DNA of 64,000 nt from Ustilago trichophora (GCA_900323505.1 OOIN01000002.1:682001-746000); one strand, 5' to 3'; positions 42,182-53,982 are shown, counted from the first letter of the stretch. Notes: generated by a model from the sequence alone, not told the origin. A program made the numbers and translations.

Positions 42182-42772
42182 ACGTCTCCTATTTCCATCC
42201 CCTCCCCCTTAACTCACACCTGCGTTCTTCTTCGTTATCCATAATGTATCATCAGATCACATCCACCCCCTTTTCTCCCCACATTCAACTTGTGACGCTC
42301 TTAGGTACAAAACCTTTGAGAATCTCGTAGCAAGCGTGCGGATCACATCACACACACAACCAAAATTTACATCTCTGGCTTTTGCTACCCATCCCAAACA
42401 AAAGAAAACCCTGGTCTATTGTCTGCACGTCATTCCATTCATACCGTACATCCGGTTCTGTGAATGAGTGAGAGAAGAAAACGCTTTCGGAAGAACGTGA
42501 GCAAGGCCAACGAAATCTGTCCCTGTTGTCACTCTTGTGTCAACGAGACGCCCCAACCCCCCTTTTTTTGGCCTCATACGCAGTCGAATAACTTACAGCA
42601 TTTTTCTCTTAGAACAGACTTTTTCTGACACAGTATGAAGATCTGCACTTTCCCTTTTGCATTCTTTTTGGGTTGCAAATGTAGTACGACTTCGGGAGGT
42701 ATAACATGTCGAACTCTTCAAAAAATGCATGACTTGTCCTGAAGAAGATAAAGCGCCTACGAAACGGGTAAG
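42182..42772. other. Convergent intergenic region, RPP1 / F-box-like gene
   Basis: It holds two 3' UTRs and has no visible gene. Confidence 0.6.
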
Positions 42773-44563
42773 TTATGCCCCTCGGCGCTGAAACAGGAAA
42801 CATCCTTCGTAACCGTACATGTTGTCGGGGGTAAAAGTATCTCTCCAACGACCGACGAGTTTGCCACCGGCCACCGAGTAGCCGCGGTAGAGCCATTTGC
42901 CGCGACCATCGGGACGATACTCTTTGGTCATGATGAGCATTCCATCCCAACTACGGACGCGTCCACGAACAACAAAACGGCCCCATGCAGAGTGACCCGT
43001 TCCCGAGAGCAAAATCTCGTATCTCTCCCTGCCATCTTCGTCGGGGAAAGATGGGTATCGATCCCAATCGTGCGGCAGAGCTTTACCTTTTCCCTTTGCA
43101 TGTGATGCACTTACCCCTGCCGCCGTTGCTGCCGCTGCGGCGGCGACAGATGGATCTTGCTGTGAATCGCTAGAGTTGTAACCCGCGGCCAAAATGCTTC
43201 CTTTCCCACCTTCCGCCTCACCAGGACCAAGTTTGACGAGCTTTTCCTTGATCTTCCAGATCTGCGGTTGTTCTCCAAATGGACCTTCGTACAAACTGCG
43301 CATACGACCGGCGAGCATCTCTCGATAGCTGTCAAAGTCGAAAAAGCTAAACCTGCCTTCCCAGATGCCTTGAAACATGCCTTGAAAGAATAGCGGTGGT
43401 AAACCAGGAGAGCGAGTGGCGTCGAGACAAGAGAGTAGACGTGTCACGTCCTTGTCATGGTCGGCAGAGTTGAGCGAGAGTGGTGGGCGGGTGGTAGTGG
43501 GTTGACGGATGGTGGTTTCAGAGGTAGGATCGTCCGGGTCGCTTAGGGCGGCCATGCCGAGAACGGCGGGATCCTTTTCGACTTTCATAAAGAATGAGAA
43601 GAGCGCACCTTGGGCGAGGATGGGTGCGGCGATGCGGAGTTGACCGCCAATGTGGTCGACTAGACAGCTGCGATCGCGAGGAGTCAGATCAGCGAGGAAT
43701 GGGTTGGTGGCCAGTGGGCCGCCAGGGGTGTTTTCTGTGGACGCCGCCCCACTATTGGCGCCATTGTTGGCAGTGCTCGAGTTGGTAATGGGCAAGTTGC
43801 GGAGCGTCCATGGCGCCATGAACGCATCAAACTTGTGTGCGGCAAATACGAATGGCCGCAACACAAATAATCTCTCCACCGCTTCCCCCCTCGGTTCGAA
43901 CGCCAACTGTTCCGGATCGGTCAACAGATATACCAGATGCAACGCCAACGCCTTGTGCACCGCATCTGACGGATAGCCTGCCTGCACCGCGCTGTCCAGC
44001 ATCTCAGACGCATGATGCAGTGCCAAAAAGCTATGAAGCTGGGCCCAGCACAACTGCTCGTAGTTCAATCCGTCATTCTCCAACATCATGAGATACGCCA
44101 GCCAAAGCATCTCGGTAACCGACTCGTCGCTCTCGTTCAGCGCTGCACCATCTTCAGGGTGGAGTGCAGCATTGACCACACAGCGACGCATGCGTTTGAG
44201 TAGGATACAGCGGCGACGGAGCTCGTTGGCTAGGTTGTGGGACGTCAGCGCCGTCTTGCCGAAGCGTCGGCCAATGGCGGCGGTATCGAACTTGTTGTGA
44301 AACACTCTGGCGTAGAGACGTGGATTTGATTGGATGCTGAGTAGCGAGTAGAGTTGCTTGCAGACCAGCTGGAGGGCGTGAAGGTCGGTTGGTGGGGTGA
44401 CGACTTTGGCCGGACGAACGGAGGCATCATACAGGAAACTGCACGGTGCCGAGGTAGAGGAGGAAGCAAACGCTGCATCTGACATGGCAGCATAGCTGGC
44501 TATGCTGTCCAGAATCTCTGGTGGCAGGGAGAGGAGGCCCACCCTGGAAGTCTCGCCGTCCAT
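42773..44563 (-). CDS. F-box-like protein of basidiomycete type
   Basis: Predicted 596 aa, intronless. An F-box-like motif is at the N-terminus (GLLSLPPEILDSIASYAAMSD, residues about 8-28), continuing through DLHALQLVCKQLYSLLS and NPRLYARVFHNKFD. The rest is largely helical (EMLWLAYLMMLENDGLNYEQLCWAQLHSFLALHHASEMLD). It ends with a compact beta-rich C-terminal module (WGRFVVRGRVRSWDGMLIMTKEYRPDGRGKWLYRGYSVAGGKLVGRWRD). Such proteins usually act as substrate receptors of SCF ubiquitin ligases, the C-terminal module binding the target; that is inference here. An Asn/Ser-rich linker (about 260-290) and an Ala run (about 480) are disordered. I know of no characterised orthologue. Confidence 0.85.
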   Translation of the reverse strand: MDGETSRVGLLSLPPEILDSIASYAAMSDAAFASSSTSAPCSFLYDASVRPAKVVTPPTDLHALQLVCKQLYSLLSIQSNPRLYARVFHNKFDTAAIGRRFGKTALTSHNLANELRRRCILLKRMRRCVVNAALHPEDGAALNESDESVTEMLWLAYLMMLENDGLNYEQLCWAQLHSFLALHHASEMLDSAVQAGYPSDAVHKALALHLVYLLTDPEQLAFEPRGEAVERLFVLRPFVFAAHKFDAFMAPWTLRNLPITNSSTANNGANSGAASTENTPGGPLATNPFLADLTPRDRSCLVDHIGGQLRIAAPILAQGALFSFFMKVEKDPAVLGMAALSDPDDPTSETTIRQPTTTRPPLSLNSADHDKDVTRLLSCLDATRSPGLPPLFFQGMFQGIWEGRFSFFDFDSYREMLAGRMRSLYEGPFGEQPQIWKIKEKLVKLGPGEAEGGKGSILAAGYNSSDSQQDPSVAAAAAATAAGVSASHAKGKGKALPHDWDRYPSFPDEDGRERYEILLSGTGHSAWGRFVVRGRVRSWDGMLIMTKEYRPDGRGKWLYRGYSVAGGKLVGRWRDTFTPDNMYGYEGCFLFQRRGA

Positions 44564-45165
44564 GGTTGTGGGTTGTACGGCGACGGTCCGTCTTCGAATG
44601 CCTTTTGTGTGCGAGTAGGTTGCTCGAGTTGAACTTACTCGATCAAGAATGCGAATGCTGGCTTTTATTCTGTCAACGGGATGACTGCAGTGTTGTTGAA
44701 GGGTATCTGTATGCTTGACCGAGATGAGTGCGAGAGGTGGATACGATGGTGGCGAGGAGAGCAGATAAGTTAGAGGTAAGAGTGGTGGGTGCGTTCAACG
44801 AGTGGAGAGACCAAACGTGGCGTTGAGTTTAGAAAACCGGCTTTGCGCCTCAATGAAATAACCGAGCGGAAAATGCTTTATTTGGGCGCTCTGTGCTGCC
44901 ACTGCACCTGCCTCTCTCTGTGGTGGTGCATTTCGTATTTCTGGGTTAACTCAACTTCCATGTCATGGTCAATGCAATTAACTCCATCTGCCTCGACAAC
45001 TCAGACTCATTCCGCCGGCTTCTCCTCACTGAGAGAATACAAGTGGAGCCTCATCAATCAGCACATCAAACAGTCAGAACGGGCGTTGCGTTGATAAAGA
45101 TAAGATTGCTAGTGTTTGACAATGTCGGTGCTGTGCGCTCATGACGAGTGCAGTGTGGACTTGGC
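44564..45165. other. Intergenic region upstream of the F-box-like gene
   Basis: It lies between the F-box-like start and the CAP stop, both on the minus strand. Only short, non-conserved frames were seen. Confidence 0.6.
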
Positions 45166-46713
45166 CTAACCCATATGGGCGACAACCTCAGTCTTGATGC
45201 GGCTCTTGCCCTTGGAGCTGAGTCCATCAATGGTATGCTTAAGCTGTTCAGGCAGCGCAAACTCTTCAAACTCACCCTCCTCTCCACCGGGTACCGGCAG
45301 ACTGACGTTGACAGCACTACACTTGGCTGCGACGATCTCCGAGTCCAACGACTTATCCGAGAGGTAGATCTGACCACTGTCACACGAGTCGAGCAAGATG
45401 GTTGGTGCACGTCCCGTGATCTGCACAGCAAACGATGGTGAGCCCGTCACCTCCAACGAGGATACGAGTGTGTCGACAAGAAGCGAAGTCTTGGTGCAGT
45501 TGGTCATCTGGACGGCGTTGATCTTGCCCTTGATCTGGATGATGCTGTTCTTGCAGTTGAAAATGTTGACCGTCTGGTTGAGCTCGGTCTGTTCGATAAC
45601 GATGGAACGGTTGTCCTCGTGATACTCGATCGTCCACTTGTTGCCGTCGAGCTGCGTCTTGGGTGGCTTCTTGGCTTTCAGTTGTGCTGGCTTGGCTGCG
45701 AGCTTGGGTGGTGCGGCCTTGGTAGGCGGAGGGGCAGTGGATCCTCGAAGCTCGGGGTTCTTGTGTGTCATCTGGCTGGCGTCTACCTTCTTGAGACCCC
45801 TGGTGATGTTCTCGCCCTGGTTAAGCTGTCCAAAGACAGCATCCATACCGCCTGCAGCGGCACCTCCTGCTGCGCCATCAGCGGAAAGTTCAGCTGCAGG
45901 CGGCGGCGGTGGAGGCGGGGGAGGTGCACCTCCGGTTGGAGCCGCAATAGAAGATCCCTTGAAAGAGGCAGCATCGCCTCCCTTGGGGTTCCAGACTAAG
46001 CCGGTAGTATGAGTCTTGAGCACATACGCCTTGAGCGTTTCGAGAAGCTTGGTGAAGGACCTGCTCCACTCGACATGGGTCTTATCCGTGTCCTTGAAGT
46101 CCTTGATGACACGATTCGCGTAAAATTGAGCGCTGTCCTTCATCTCTCCGACATAGGGGCCAGGCTTTGGCTCAACAGCGACCCATCCGACGGCAGGGAT
46201 ACCTTCGCTGACAGTGCTGAGGTGATTAAAGTGCTGTTTGTCGCCACGGTTCTTGTCGCGGATCTCGATGACCTCGGTGAGTGCAGCCTGAAGCGGCTTG
46301 AGCAAGTCGGCAAAGATGGGCGATGTGACACCTCCCGCTGGTTTCTGACTGGATGCAGCAAGCAAGATGAGATCACGCTGCGCCTTGAAGGTCTTGAGAA
46401 CACTTGCAGCCTGTTCCTGTACGATTCCGCCGATTTTTGCGCTGAGTTGCTTGAATTCGTCAAGTGCCTCATCGAGCTGCTCATCAAATGCTTTGACAGC
46501 AGGTGGGTCATCCTTTGTCTCTTCAGCAGTAGCGGGCGGCGGAGGGGGAGGAGGCGGTGGAGCGGAACCAGCTGCCGAGGGGGCTGCTGCGGGAGGAAGA
46601 TCCCTTTGCGATGAACCAGAGGTCTGATGGAGAGCGATATCTTCGAGACGGGAAGTGGCCGCTTCCAGCCTCTTGATAAGTGTGCTCAGATTTCCAATGC
46701 CTGGAGCTGACAT
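45166..46713 (-). CDS. SRV2: Adenylyl cyclase-associated protein CAP/Srv2
   Basis: Predicted 515 aa, intronless. The N-terminus (MSAPGIGNLSTLIKRLEAATSRLEDIAL) carries the CAP motif that binds adenylyl cyclase. Two polyproline tracts (residues about 50-60 and 268-278) flank the helical folded domain (FYANRVIKDFKDTDKTHVEWSRSF). A WH2-like segment (RGLKKVDASQMTHKNPELRG) and the C-terminal beta-helix (WTIEYHEDNRSIVIEQTELNQTVNIFNCKNSIIQIKGKINAVQMTNC) follow; the last residues are IKTEVVAHMG. CAP recycles cofilin-bound ADP-actin and links Ras/cAMP signalling to actin. In smut fungi the cAMP pathway controls dimorphism, so a role there is likely but inferred. Confidence 0.97.
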   Translation of the reverse strand: MSAPGIGNLSTLIKRLEAATSRLEDIALHQTSGSSQRDLPPAAAPSAAGSAPPPPPPPPPATAEETKDDPPAVKAFDEQLDEALDEFKQLSAKIGGIVQEQAASVLKTFKAQRDLILLAASSQKPAGGVTSPIFADLLKPLQAALTEVIEIRDKNRGDKQHFNHLSTVSEGIPAVGWVAVEPKPGPYVGEMKDSAQFYANRVIKDFKDTDKTHVEWSRSFTKLLETLKAYVLKTHTTGLVWNPKGGDAASFKGSSIAAPTGGAPPPPPPPPPAAELSADGAAGGAAAGGMDAVFGQLNQGENITRGLKKVDASQMTHKNPELRGSTAPPPTKAAPPKLAAKPAQLKAKKPPKTQLDGNKWTIEYHEDNRSIVIEQTELNQTVNIFNCKNSIIQIKGKINAVQMTNCTKTSLLVDTLVSSLEVTGSPSFAVQITGRAPTILLDSCDSGQIYLSDKSLDSEIVAAKCSAVNVSLPVPGGEEGEFEEFALPEQLKHTIDGLSSKGKSRIKTEVVAHMG

Positions 46714-47223
46714 TTTGTGCAGTATCCAGAGTGAGATGGAGAAAAGAGGAGGATGATGGTGGTGATGATGACGTTGACAGCAAGGAGAATACTGTTCTGT
46801 ACAGTAGTTGCACAGCGAGTTGCACAGCGCGTGCCATCAATTCGGCTCAGCTGAAAGGGGGCAGTGTCTGAGCACAGGCCATCCAGCCCGGAATTCTCAA
46901 ATTGCCTAGACAGCGTCGGGATGTGACGCCGATTCCTACACTCTCTTCCAATTTCGGATCCCGACGATGCATTGCACACTGTCAAAATACGAACATCTCA
47001 AAACATCGATTCTAGTCATCTCTCAATCTTGACAAAACTTGTTGTTATTCCTCATCGATTGATTGGATCGAAAAGGCATGGTATATTGACTCTGAGCAAA
47101 GAATGTTTCGAAGCAGGTTCTACAGGCAATGATGGCACGAGATGGGCACAAGTACAAGGATGAAATACAGATGGGGTGAGATGCAGTGACGTCAAGAGCG
47201 AGATGGAGAGGAAAGGAGCGTGT
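46714..47223. other. Intergenic region upstream of CAP/SRV2
   Basis: It lies between the CAP start and the NDC80 stop. An ACTGTTCTGTACAGTAG motif is at 46791-46807. No gene is visible. Confidence 0.6.
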
Positions 47224-49331
47224 TTAGTCGTCGCGGCTCTTGAGTGCAACAGCCGCCTGGATCTCGCGCAATTGGCCCGTGACATCGCCCTTCATCTTGC
47301 TGAGGAGCACCACAAAGTTGAGCATGTCTTCGTCCATGCGCGATCGCTGCTGGTTCCACTCTTCTTCCTTGTGTTCGGCAGTGAGTTGGAGACTTGTCAA
47401 TCTCGATTCAGCTTGTTGCAGATGTACGCTTCCCGATGCTTCGGTTTCGTAGGTCGACTTTTCCAACTTGCCCTCGTCGGCCTTGTATCGCTCCTGCACC
47501 GTCTTGCAGCTCTTTTCGTACTCGGCTGCTTGTCTCGACAGGGCTTCACATCGCTCTCGGTCAGAAGCCAGCTGCGTTTCTTGCTCCGAAAGAGCCTCCT
47601 GCAGCTTCTCGTACTCCTCCTGCATCGTGAGTCGCTTCTTGGACGCTTGACGGTACTTGTCAGCCTCTTGCGATCGCAGCGTCTCAATCTGCCGACGGAA
47701 GGATCCCTTGATGTCGACGCCCGGTTGCAGCATGGTAGATGGGTTGGACGGTGTAAGCTCCAGCTCCTCTATGACACTGCCTGACGCAAGCCTGAATGGA
47801 AGAAGCGAGATGGAGCGCGCCAATGGATTAAACTTGGAGATGCGGTCCTCGGTGTCGGCCTGCTTCTTTGCGATGGCAATCTCAAGTGACCAGCCATCGC
47901 CTGCCGCCTTCTTGTTCTGCTCGCCAAGCACTTCGAGACGCTTGCTCAGCCGATTCCTCTCGGCTAGCATCCTCTCGTACTCCTCGGCCGACATTTCCTG
48001 TGCATTGACCTGTTCCTGCAAGTCGATCCTGCGCTTGTCCTTGTCGTCGATCTCCTTCTCTGTGAGAGCAATCTCCTTGATGAGCCTCTCGATCGCCTTC
48101 TTGGTCTTGTCAAGTTTGGGCACGAGAACTTCGTCGTAGTACTTGTGAAACTTGGAAATGTCCTTGGTGAGCATGTCGTTCTCGCTGCGCTCAATCTTGA
48201 GCGGCGAGTCGTTCTTGAGATAGTCGGCGAGCTCTGCCTCTAGCTTGAGATGCTCTTGCTGCAACTCTTTGAGCTCACGCTCGATCGAAGCATTCTTCTC
48301 TTCAAAGCGTACTCCGAGCTTGGCATGCTCCTCTGGGTATGTATCCTCGTTCTGCCAAAAGCGATCGTAGCAATCCCAAAGGTAGGGGAAGAAGAGAGAC
48401 TGCAGATCCTCGATCTCATCAGGTCGTGACCTAGGACCAGTGCCGATGGTCTCGGCCTGATTGCCCAAGTTGACCATCCACTCGAGCATGGCAAGACAGT
48501 AGGGCCAGTGACTCTGACTTCCAGCAGCAGTGAGCTTGGTCTTGCTGAGTTCGTCTGCGGCAGGGTACTTGATCTCTTTCATCAGCGTAAGCACTTCGTC
48601 CTCAAACTTTTTTCCATCTGCGCCCATAACGAAGTTGGTGTCGATGCAGCTGGCATAGATGTGCTTGAACATGCCGACGAAAGCAGACTGTGTGGGCTCG
48701 TGTACACCCTTGTTGGCATCCCATCCGGCCATGGTGAATCCTGTGCGCTCGAGATGCTCCTTGACAGCAAGACCCATGCGCGTCTTGTAATGCTTGTCCT
48801 TGATGGGTCTTGTTTCCCTGACGCCGGAACCACCGGTGTTGCCAATGTTTCCTGGTGCGATGGATAGCCGACCGACCATGGATCTTCTGGAGCTGTATTC
48901 AAGATGAAAGGGAAGAAAGGGTTAGCAAAGAAGAGATGACGCGCGGGAGCAATATGACGTGAAATGGGGAGATCGACTCACTTTGGTGTGGCGGCAACGG
49001 CGACACTCTGACAGCCAGCGGAAGCGACACTTTGGCGACCCGCATACATTCCAGAATCGCCTCTTCGAGCACTCTGAGACGCTGAGTGTACAGGGCCGGA
49101 ATGCTGTGAGTTGTGCTGTGGATCTCTGATGGTGGCCGAAGCGCTAAGCTGACGAGCCGGGTTGGATTGCTGAGGGATCATGGATGCACGAGGTTGAAAG
49201 GAGCCGCTAGAGAGCGTCTTTACCGACTTGACGGCGGAGGAAGGTACGGGGAGTGCGGATGTGATGTGACCATTGTTCTGATTCGGGTCGATGGCGGCGA
49301 GCGTCGAGCGACGCGTGTTTGTGCTCGCCAT
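47224..49331 (-). CDS. NDC80: Outer kinetochore protein Ndc80/Hec1 (two exons: 49331-48982, 48892-47224)
   Basis: Predicted 672 aa. Exon 1 (MASTNTRRSTLAAIDPNQNN) encodes the basic, disordered tail that contacts microtubules. A GTGAGT donor at 48981 and an ATACAG acceptor ending at 48893 remove an 89-nt intron; joining gives AATPNSRRSMVGRLS, placing the tail in frame with the calponin-homology domain (RPIKDKHYKTRMGLAVKEHLERTGF, then SQSHWPYCLAMLEWMVNLG). A long coiled coil follows from about residue 320 to the end, with the usual break region (ERMLAERNRLSKRLEVLGEQNKKAAGDGWSLE). The protein forms the Ndc80-Nuf2-Spc24-Spc25 complex that couples chromosomes to spindle microtubules. Fragments of this gene, including the intron, recur at 60241-60512. 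Confidence 0.96.
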
Positions 49332-50240
49332 GCTGGTTGGATGTATAGCAGAGGGTTGAGAGTAGGAGCCGAGATGAGACGGGGTGATGGCGCTGGGCCT
49401 GGCCGAAGCTTAGAATGATTGGTTCAAGAAGTTGATGGCCGCAATTCTGAGCTTGTGATCAACAAAGTAATAAAGATGATGGTAGTACGGGGTGGAAGGG
49501 TGGTCAGGTTGAATCAATCGTCTAAGTTATCTGCTGGTCCTCCAACACTTTCGGCTGCCGAAAGAGCAACAAAAACACGCGTCGCGAGCGAATTTCATCG
49601 ACTTAACATTATCACGTGATACAAAATCAGAGTCAATTTTCGCAGTTGCTGATTGCCGCTCTTCAGTACACTGTTCACCACAGCGCAGATAAATTTGACC
49701 GAGTTGACCCTACAGAACTTCAACATTGAGTCATTAAGCGATATGTCTCTCCGGCCTCTCCGGCGCTGCTCTGTACCACCGTGTAAACGCTCAAGTGGGT
49801 GTGTCCAGCGAAAGCAAAGGCCCACAGATCATGTCAAATTAGTTTGCCGAGTTTGTGGCATCACATCACATCACATTTGACCGCAACGGTCAGCGCGAGG
49901 CACAGTGTCAGTCTGCCACAGTATTGTTGTACAGTATTCTGGGAAATCACTCCAATCTCGGCTGATTTCCAACGAGCACAGCACTCGACTCGACTCTGTT
50001 GCACTGACCAGCCCCTTGTCCTTTTGCTTCTCACCGTCGTGCTCTCATCGTCTTCCCATCTAAACCTCTCCATCCATCCAATTATACCCAAAGATCAGCC
50101 GCGCTTGTCTTGATCGCAGCACGCTATCAATCCTAAAGTGTGCAAATCGCACACTTTGCCACGCCACGGTGGAGCAGCTGCTTCCCAACTAAATCACATC
50201 ACCACTTGTTGGCATCCACCATCAGCTAGCACCCTTCAGC
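49332..50240. other. Divergent intergenic region, NDC80 / GH5 glucosidase
   Basis: 909 bp, probably with both promoters. A TTGTACAGTATTC motif lies at 49927-49938 and a (TCACA)n-like run at 49860-49876. No gene is visible. Confidence 0.55.
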
Positions 50241-52901
50241 ATGGTCATGGCCAACCCCAAGACCCACTCCCCAGTCACAGGCGAGCCTGTTCCTGACTAC
50301 TACATTCACGCCTCCGATGCTTTCTTCCGCGATACAAAAGGCCGTGCTCTTCTCTTGCGCGGCGTCAATCTCTCTGGTCAGACAAAATCCCCAATTGGCC
50401 AACCCTCACAGAAGCTACAAGGCTTCTGGGAATCAGCCGAATCCGGCGGCGAAAGCTTCATCGGTCAGCCTCTCAACCTTCAGGATGGCTCTGCAGATGT
50501 TCATCTCGCCCGTCTCCGCTCATGGGGCTTCAACTGCATGCGCTACGTCTTCACCTGGGAAGCTCTCGAGCACAAGGGTCCAGGTCAATACGATTCGGAT
50601 TTCATCGACTACACCGTACACGTACTTCGCAAAGTCAAGCAGTACGGTTTCAGAGTCTTCATGGATCCTCATCAGGACCTCTTCTCCCGTTTCACCGGCG
50701 GCTCTGGTGCTCCTTACTGGACGCTCATCGCTTGCGGAATGAATCCACGCAACTTTACCACAACACAGGCCGCCTTTATCCAAGCAGAATGGCCAAATGC
50801 CCAGCGACCGGATCCAGCCAACTTCCCCGATATGCTCTGGGCCACCAACTATACCCGCTTGGCTGCTGCTACACTCTCCGTCCTCTTCTTTGCCGGCAAA
50901 CACTTTGCACCACGTTGCATCATCGATGGCCAAAACATTCAAGACTGGCTCCAGTCCCATTACCTCAACGCCTGCAAGCAGCTCCTCCAAAGGATCGTCG
51001 ACGCAGGTGACCTTGTAGACCAGTGTGTCATCGGTTGGGACAGCATCAACGAGCCCAATCACACCTACATTGGTCTCGATAGCATTTCCTCCATCCCCAA
51101 GTCATGGCAGCTTAAAAAAGGCCCTGTACCCACTCCCATCCAAAGTTTCCGTCTTGGCGCTGGTCAGACTCAGACTCTCGAGAATTGGGTATTTGGCTCC
51201 ATGGGTCCCAAACGCAGCGGCTCGGTCGAAGTCGACCCCAAAGGTACCTTGGCCTGGCTCACCGAGGAAGAGGATCGAGTCCAAGGTGGATCCAAGTGGG
51301 GATGGAAGCGGGATGACGCTTGGCCTCTAGGACAATGTCTATGGGCCGCACATGGCGTTTGGGATGACACTACAGGCGATGTTCTCAATGACGCTTACTT
51401 CAAATTTTTCGAAGGCCCTGCTGGGACCAAGCCTGCTGAATTTGCTGAGGACTACTGGCTACCCCATTATCGCGCATACGCCGCTCTCATCCGATCCATC
51501 CATCGAGAGGCGATCATGTTCATCCAGCCCCCGGTCTTTGAGCCACCACCCAAATCCATCTCCGAAGATGACCTCAAGCAACGTGCTTGTCTCTCTGGCC
51601 ATTTCTATGACGGTCTCACCCTTATCACAAAGCATTGGAACTGGTTCAATGCGGATGCTGTCGGTCTACTTCGAGGCAAATATCCCGGCGTCCTCTTTGC
51701 TATTCGTATGGGAAGCAAAGCCATTCGTCAGTGCATCAGAGACCAACTAGGTTATCTCCGTCAGGACTGCCTCGACGGCCTCGGTCAATACCCCAGCTTG
51801 ATCGGCGAGATCGGCATCCCGTATGATCTTGACCAAAAAAAGTCGTATTACGGTGACGGCAGAGGCAGAGGCATCGGCGACTATGCTGCCCAAACGCTGG
51901 CACTCGATGCTTCGCTCAACGGCTGCGATGGCAAGAACCTGCTCAGCTATACACTTTGGACCTACTGCCCGGACAACAGCCATGAATGGGGTGACGACTG
52001 GAATGGTGAGGATCTCAGTATCTGGAGTCAAGACGATGTCAAAGGAGGTGACTCGGACGAGTCATCCAGCACAGCAGCTCTTCGAAGACCAAGCTCCGCT
52101 TCCTCATCGAGCGCTCGCTTGAAACCCACGAGCAGCTCCAGCGCTCTCTCTTCCAGCTCTAGTCTCAAACCCAACATCCATCTGCCCGAGATCATCCCTG
52201 GCGACGGCGACTACAACGCACCTCACCTTCTCAATGGCTCCCGTGCTGCTGCCGCCTTCTGTCGCCCCTTCCCTGTTGCCACGGTCGGCACTCCCGCAAG
52301 CATCGACTTTGACATCAAATCGTCCGAATTCACTTATGCCGTAGACATCACTGGGGCCCAACTGGACCACGCCGATGCCGGAGTTCCCACAGAGATCTAC
52401 CTTCCCTTCCTTCACTATGGCACTGGCGACGTCGCTGCAGCTGCCTGTGGCGATCCAGGCAATCGACGCAAAAAGAACGGGGCTGCCTCGGCGCGTTGGG
52501 CGAAGAAGCAGGAAAAGAAAATCCGCTCCGTCGACTCGCTTGCCTCTTCGCAGTCTAGCCTCAGAAGCAGCGAAGTATCGAGCGCCGAAGACCTGTCCAG
52601 CTCTTCCGCTTCGACTATCCTTGCTGAATCGACTGAGCTTTCCAGAGAAGCTTCGGCTAGGTCAGCAGCAGCAGATCAGCTCCTCTCCATTGACGTCGAG
52701 GTTTCAGCTGGTCGATGGGAAGTCGAAGGCCAGTATCTGAGATGGTATTTCAATAAGGCAGAGGCCATCGCCGAGGATGCCGGCCACTCTACCGATGGCA
52801 CCTTCCGCCATTCAATCAAGGTCAAACGAAGAGGTGGGCCCGTCAAGCTCGAAATGTCGGGCAGCGCATGGGACATCTTGACTTCCTGTGGCATTCTCTA
52901 G
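50241..52901 (+). CDS. EGH1: GH5 steryl/ceramide beta-glucosidase (EGCrP2/Egh1 type)
   Basis: Predicted 886 aa, intronless. The N-terminus lacks a signal peptide and enters the fold with YIHASDAFFRDTKGRALLLRGVNLSG. The GH5 barrel shows RSWGFNCMRYVFTWEALEH, FMDPHQDLFSRFTGGSGAPYW, the acid/base Glu in GWDSINEPNHTY (E271), and the nucleophile Glu in SLIGEIGIPYD (E523), followed by LLSYTLWTYCPDNSHEWGDDWNGEDLSIWS. The family (GH5_12) includes fungal enzymes that hydrolyse ergosteryl-glucoside and glucosylceramide inside the cell. Compared with the usual form there is a Ser-rich insert (residues about 610-650) and another in the C-terminal beta domain (about 755-820). Either of the two ATGs at the start (M1 or M3) may be used. 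Confidence 0.92.
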   Translation: MVMANPKTHSPVTGEPVPDYYIHASDAFFRDTKGRALLLRGVNLSGQTKSPIGQPSQKLQGFWESAESGGESFIGQPLNLQDGSADVHLARLRSWGFNCMRYVFTWEALEHKGPGQYDSDFIDYTVHVLRKVKQYGFRVFMDPHQDLFSRFTGGSGAPYWTLIACGMNPRNFTTTQAAFIQAEWPNAQRPDPANFPDMLWATNYTRLAAATLSVLFFAGKHFAPRCIIDGQNIQDWLQSHYLNACKQLLQRIVDAGDLVDQCVIGWDSINEPNHTYIGLDSISSIPKSWQLKKGPVPTPIQSFRLGAGQTQTLENWVFGSMGPKRSGSVEVDPKGTLAWLTEEEDRVQGGSKWGWKRDDAWPLGQCLWAAHGVWDDTTGDVLNDAYFKFFEGPAGTKPAEFAEDYWLPHYRAYAALIRSIHREAIMFIQPPVFEPPPKSISEDDLKQRACLSGHFYDGLTLITKHWNWFNADAVGLLRGKYPGVLFAIRMGSKAIRQCIRDQLGYLRQDCLDGLGQYPSLIGEIGIPYDLDQKKSYYGDGRGRGIGDYAAQTLALDASLNGCDGKNLLSYTLWTYCPDNSHEWGDDWNGEDLSIWSQDDVKGGDSDESSSTAALRRPSSASSSSARLKPTSSSSALSSSSSLKPNIHLPEIIPGDGDYNAPHLLNGSRAAAAFCRPFPVATVGTPASIDFDIKSSEFTYAVDITGAQLDHADAGVPTEIYLPFLHYGTGDVAAAACGDPGNRRKKNGAASARWAKKQEKKIRSVDSLASSQSSLRSSEVSSAEDLSSSSASTILAESTELSREASARSAAADQLLSIDVEVSAGRWEVEGQYLRWYFNKAEAIAEDAGHSTDGTFRHSIKVKRRGGPVKLEMSGSAWDILTSCGIL

Positions 52902-53499
52902 AATCACACTTTTTCATCTCATGACAAACTGCATACCATTTGACACAACGGCGTTTTCGCATCCGCATCCTCCCAATCATATTCACGCTCAGCAGACAAC
53001 ACAGGAGGGGAGAGTGTGTGTACGAAAGGGCAGCTGAACATTCGATGACAAGAAAGACAAGTGTATGGAGGCAAACGGACACCAGAATGACTTTGAAGAA
53101 CAAAGATATGGAGCGAGAGAACAAAAGAGAAACAAAAAAGAGAAGGCGACAGTCCCGCAAACGACTGAGCCAGCTGTCGTGGGGACATCGAGAAGGAGCA
53201 AAACAAGATGCAGAGGCGAGCGTTACGCTGCCGTTAATGCATGAGAAGGCGAAAGTACGAGCACGGGTGACTGATGGCGACGAGGACCAGTCTCGAGGCT
53301 GCTGACCCTGTGCTCTTGGCGGGGATAGATATCCTTTTGAACCCTTCCTTCCAAAGTACAAGAGACGAACGACTAAATGAATGAATGTATGAGGCTGACC
53401 GGCAGGTTTTTTTAAAAAAGAAAAAAAGGTCCATAAGCACCCAGCCCTTTGAAGGAAGGGAGAGTGTTTGGGATGTGGAGAGGTGGAGACTGGGGACAT
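52902..53499. other. Convergent intergenic region, GH5 glucosidase / DPBB protein
   Basis: It holds two 3' UTRs and has no visible gene. Confidence 0.6.
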
Positions 53500-53889
53500 T
53501 TAAGAATCAGCCTGCTCCATGATGATCTTCGAGAGACCGTCGTAAAGGTTGGCAAAGTTGTTGAGGTTGCCGGTGGGGGTGGCAGCGGCAGCCGAAGCCG
53601 AAGCGGCGGCAGCGGCAGAAGCAGAGGCGGCAGCAGCCGACTTGCTGGCCTGAACGCTAGCACGGGAGTTGGAGGCAGCGGCTCTGGAGGCCGAAGCGCT
53701 TGCGCGGGCAGCAGCCTTGGTGACAGAGTAGACGGAAGCGCGAGAGGCAGCGGCGGAGCGAGAAGCAGCAGCAGACGAGGAAGCGGCAGCGGCCGAAGAA
53801 GAAGCGGCAGCAGCAGCCCGTGAAGCAGCCTCTTGTGCCTTCTTCTTGGCCTCGGCGGCAGCCTTACCGTCATCGTTGTTGTTGTTGTT

Positions 53890-53982
<93 letters not shown>
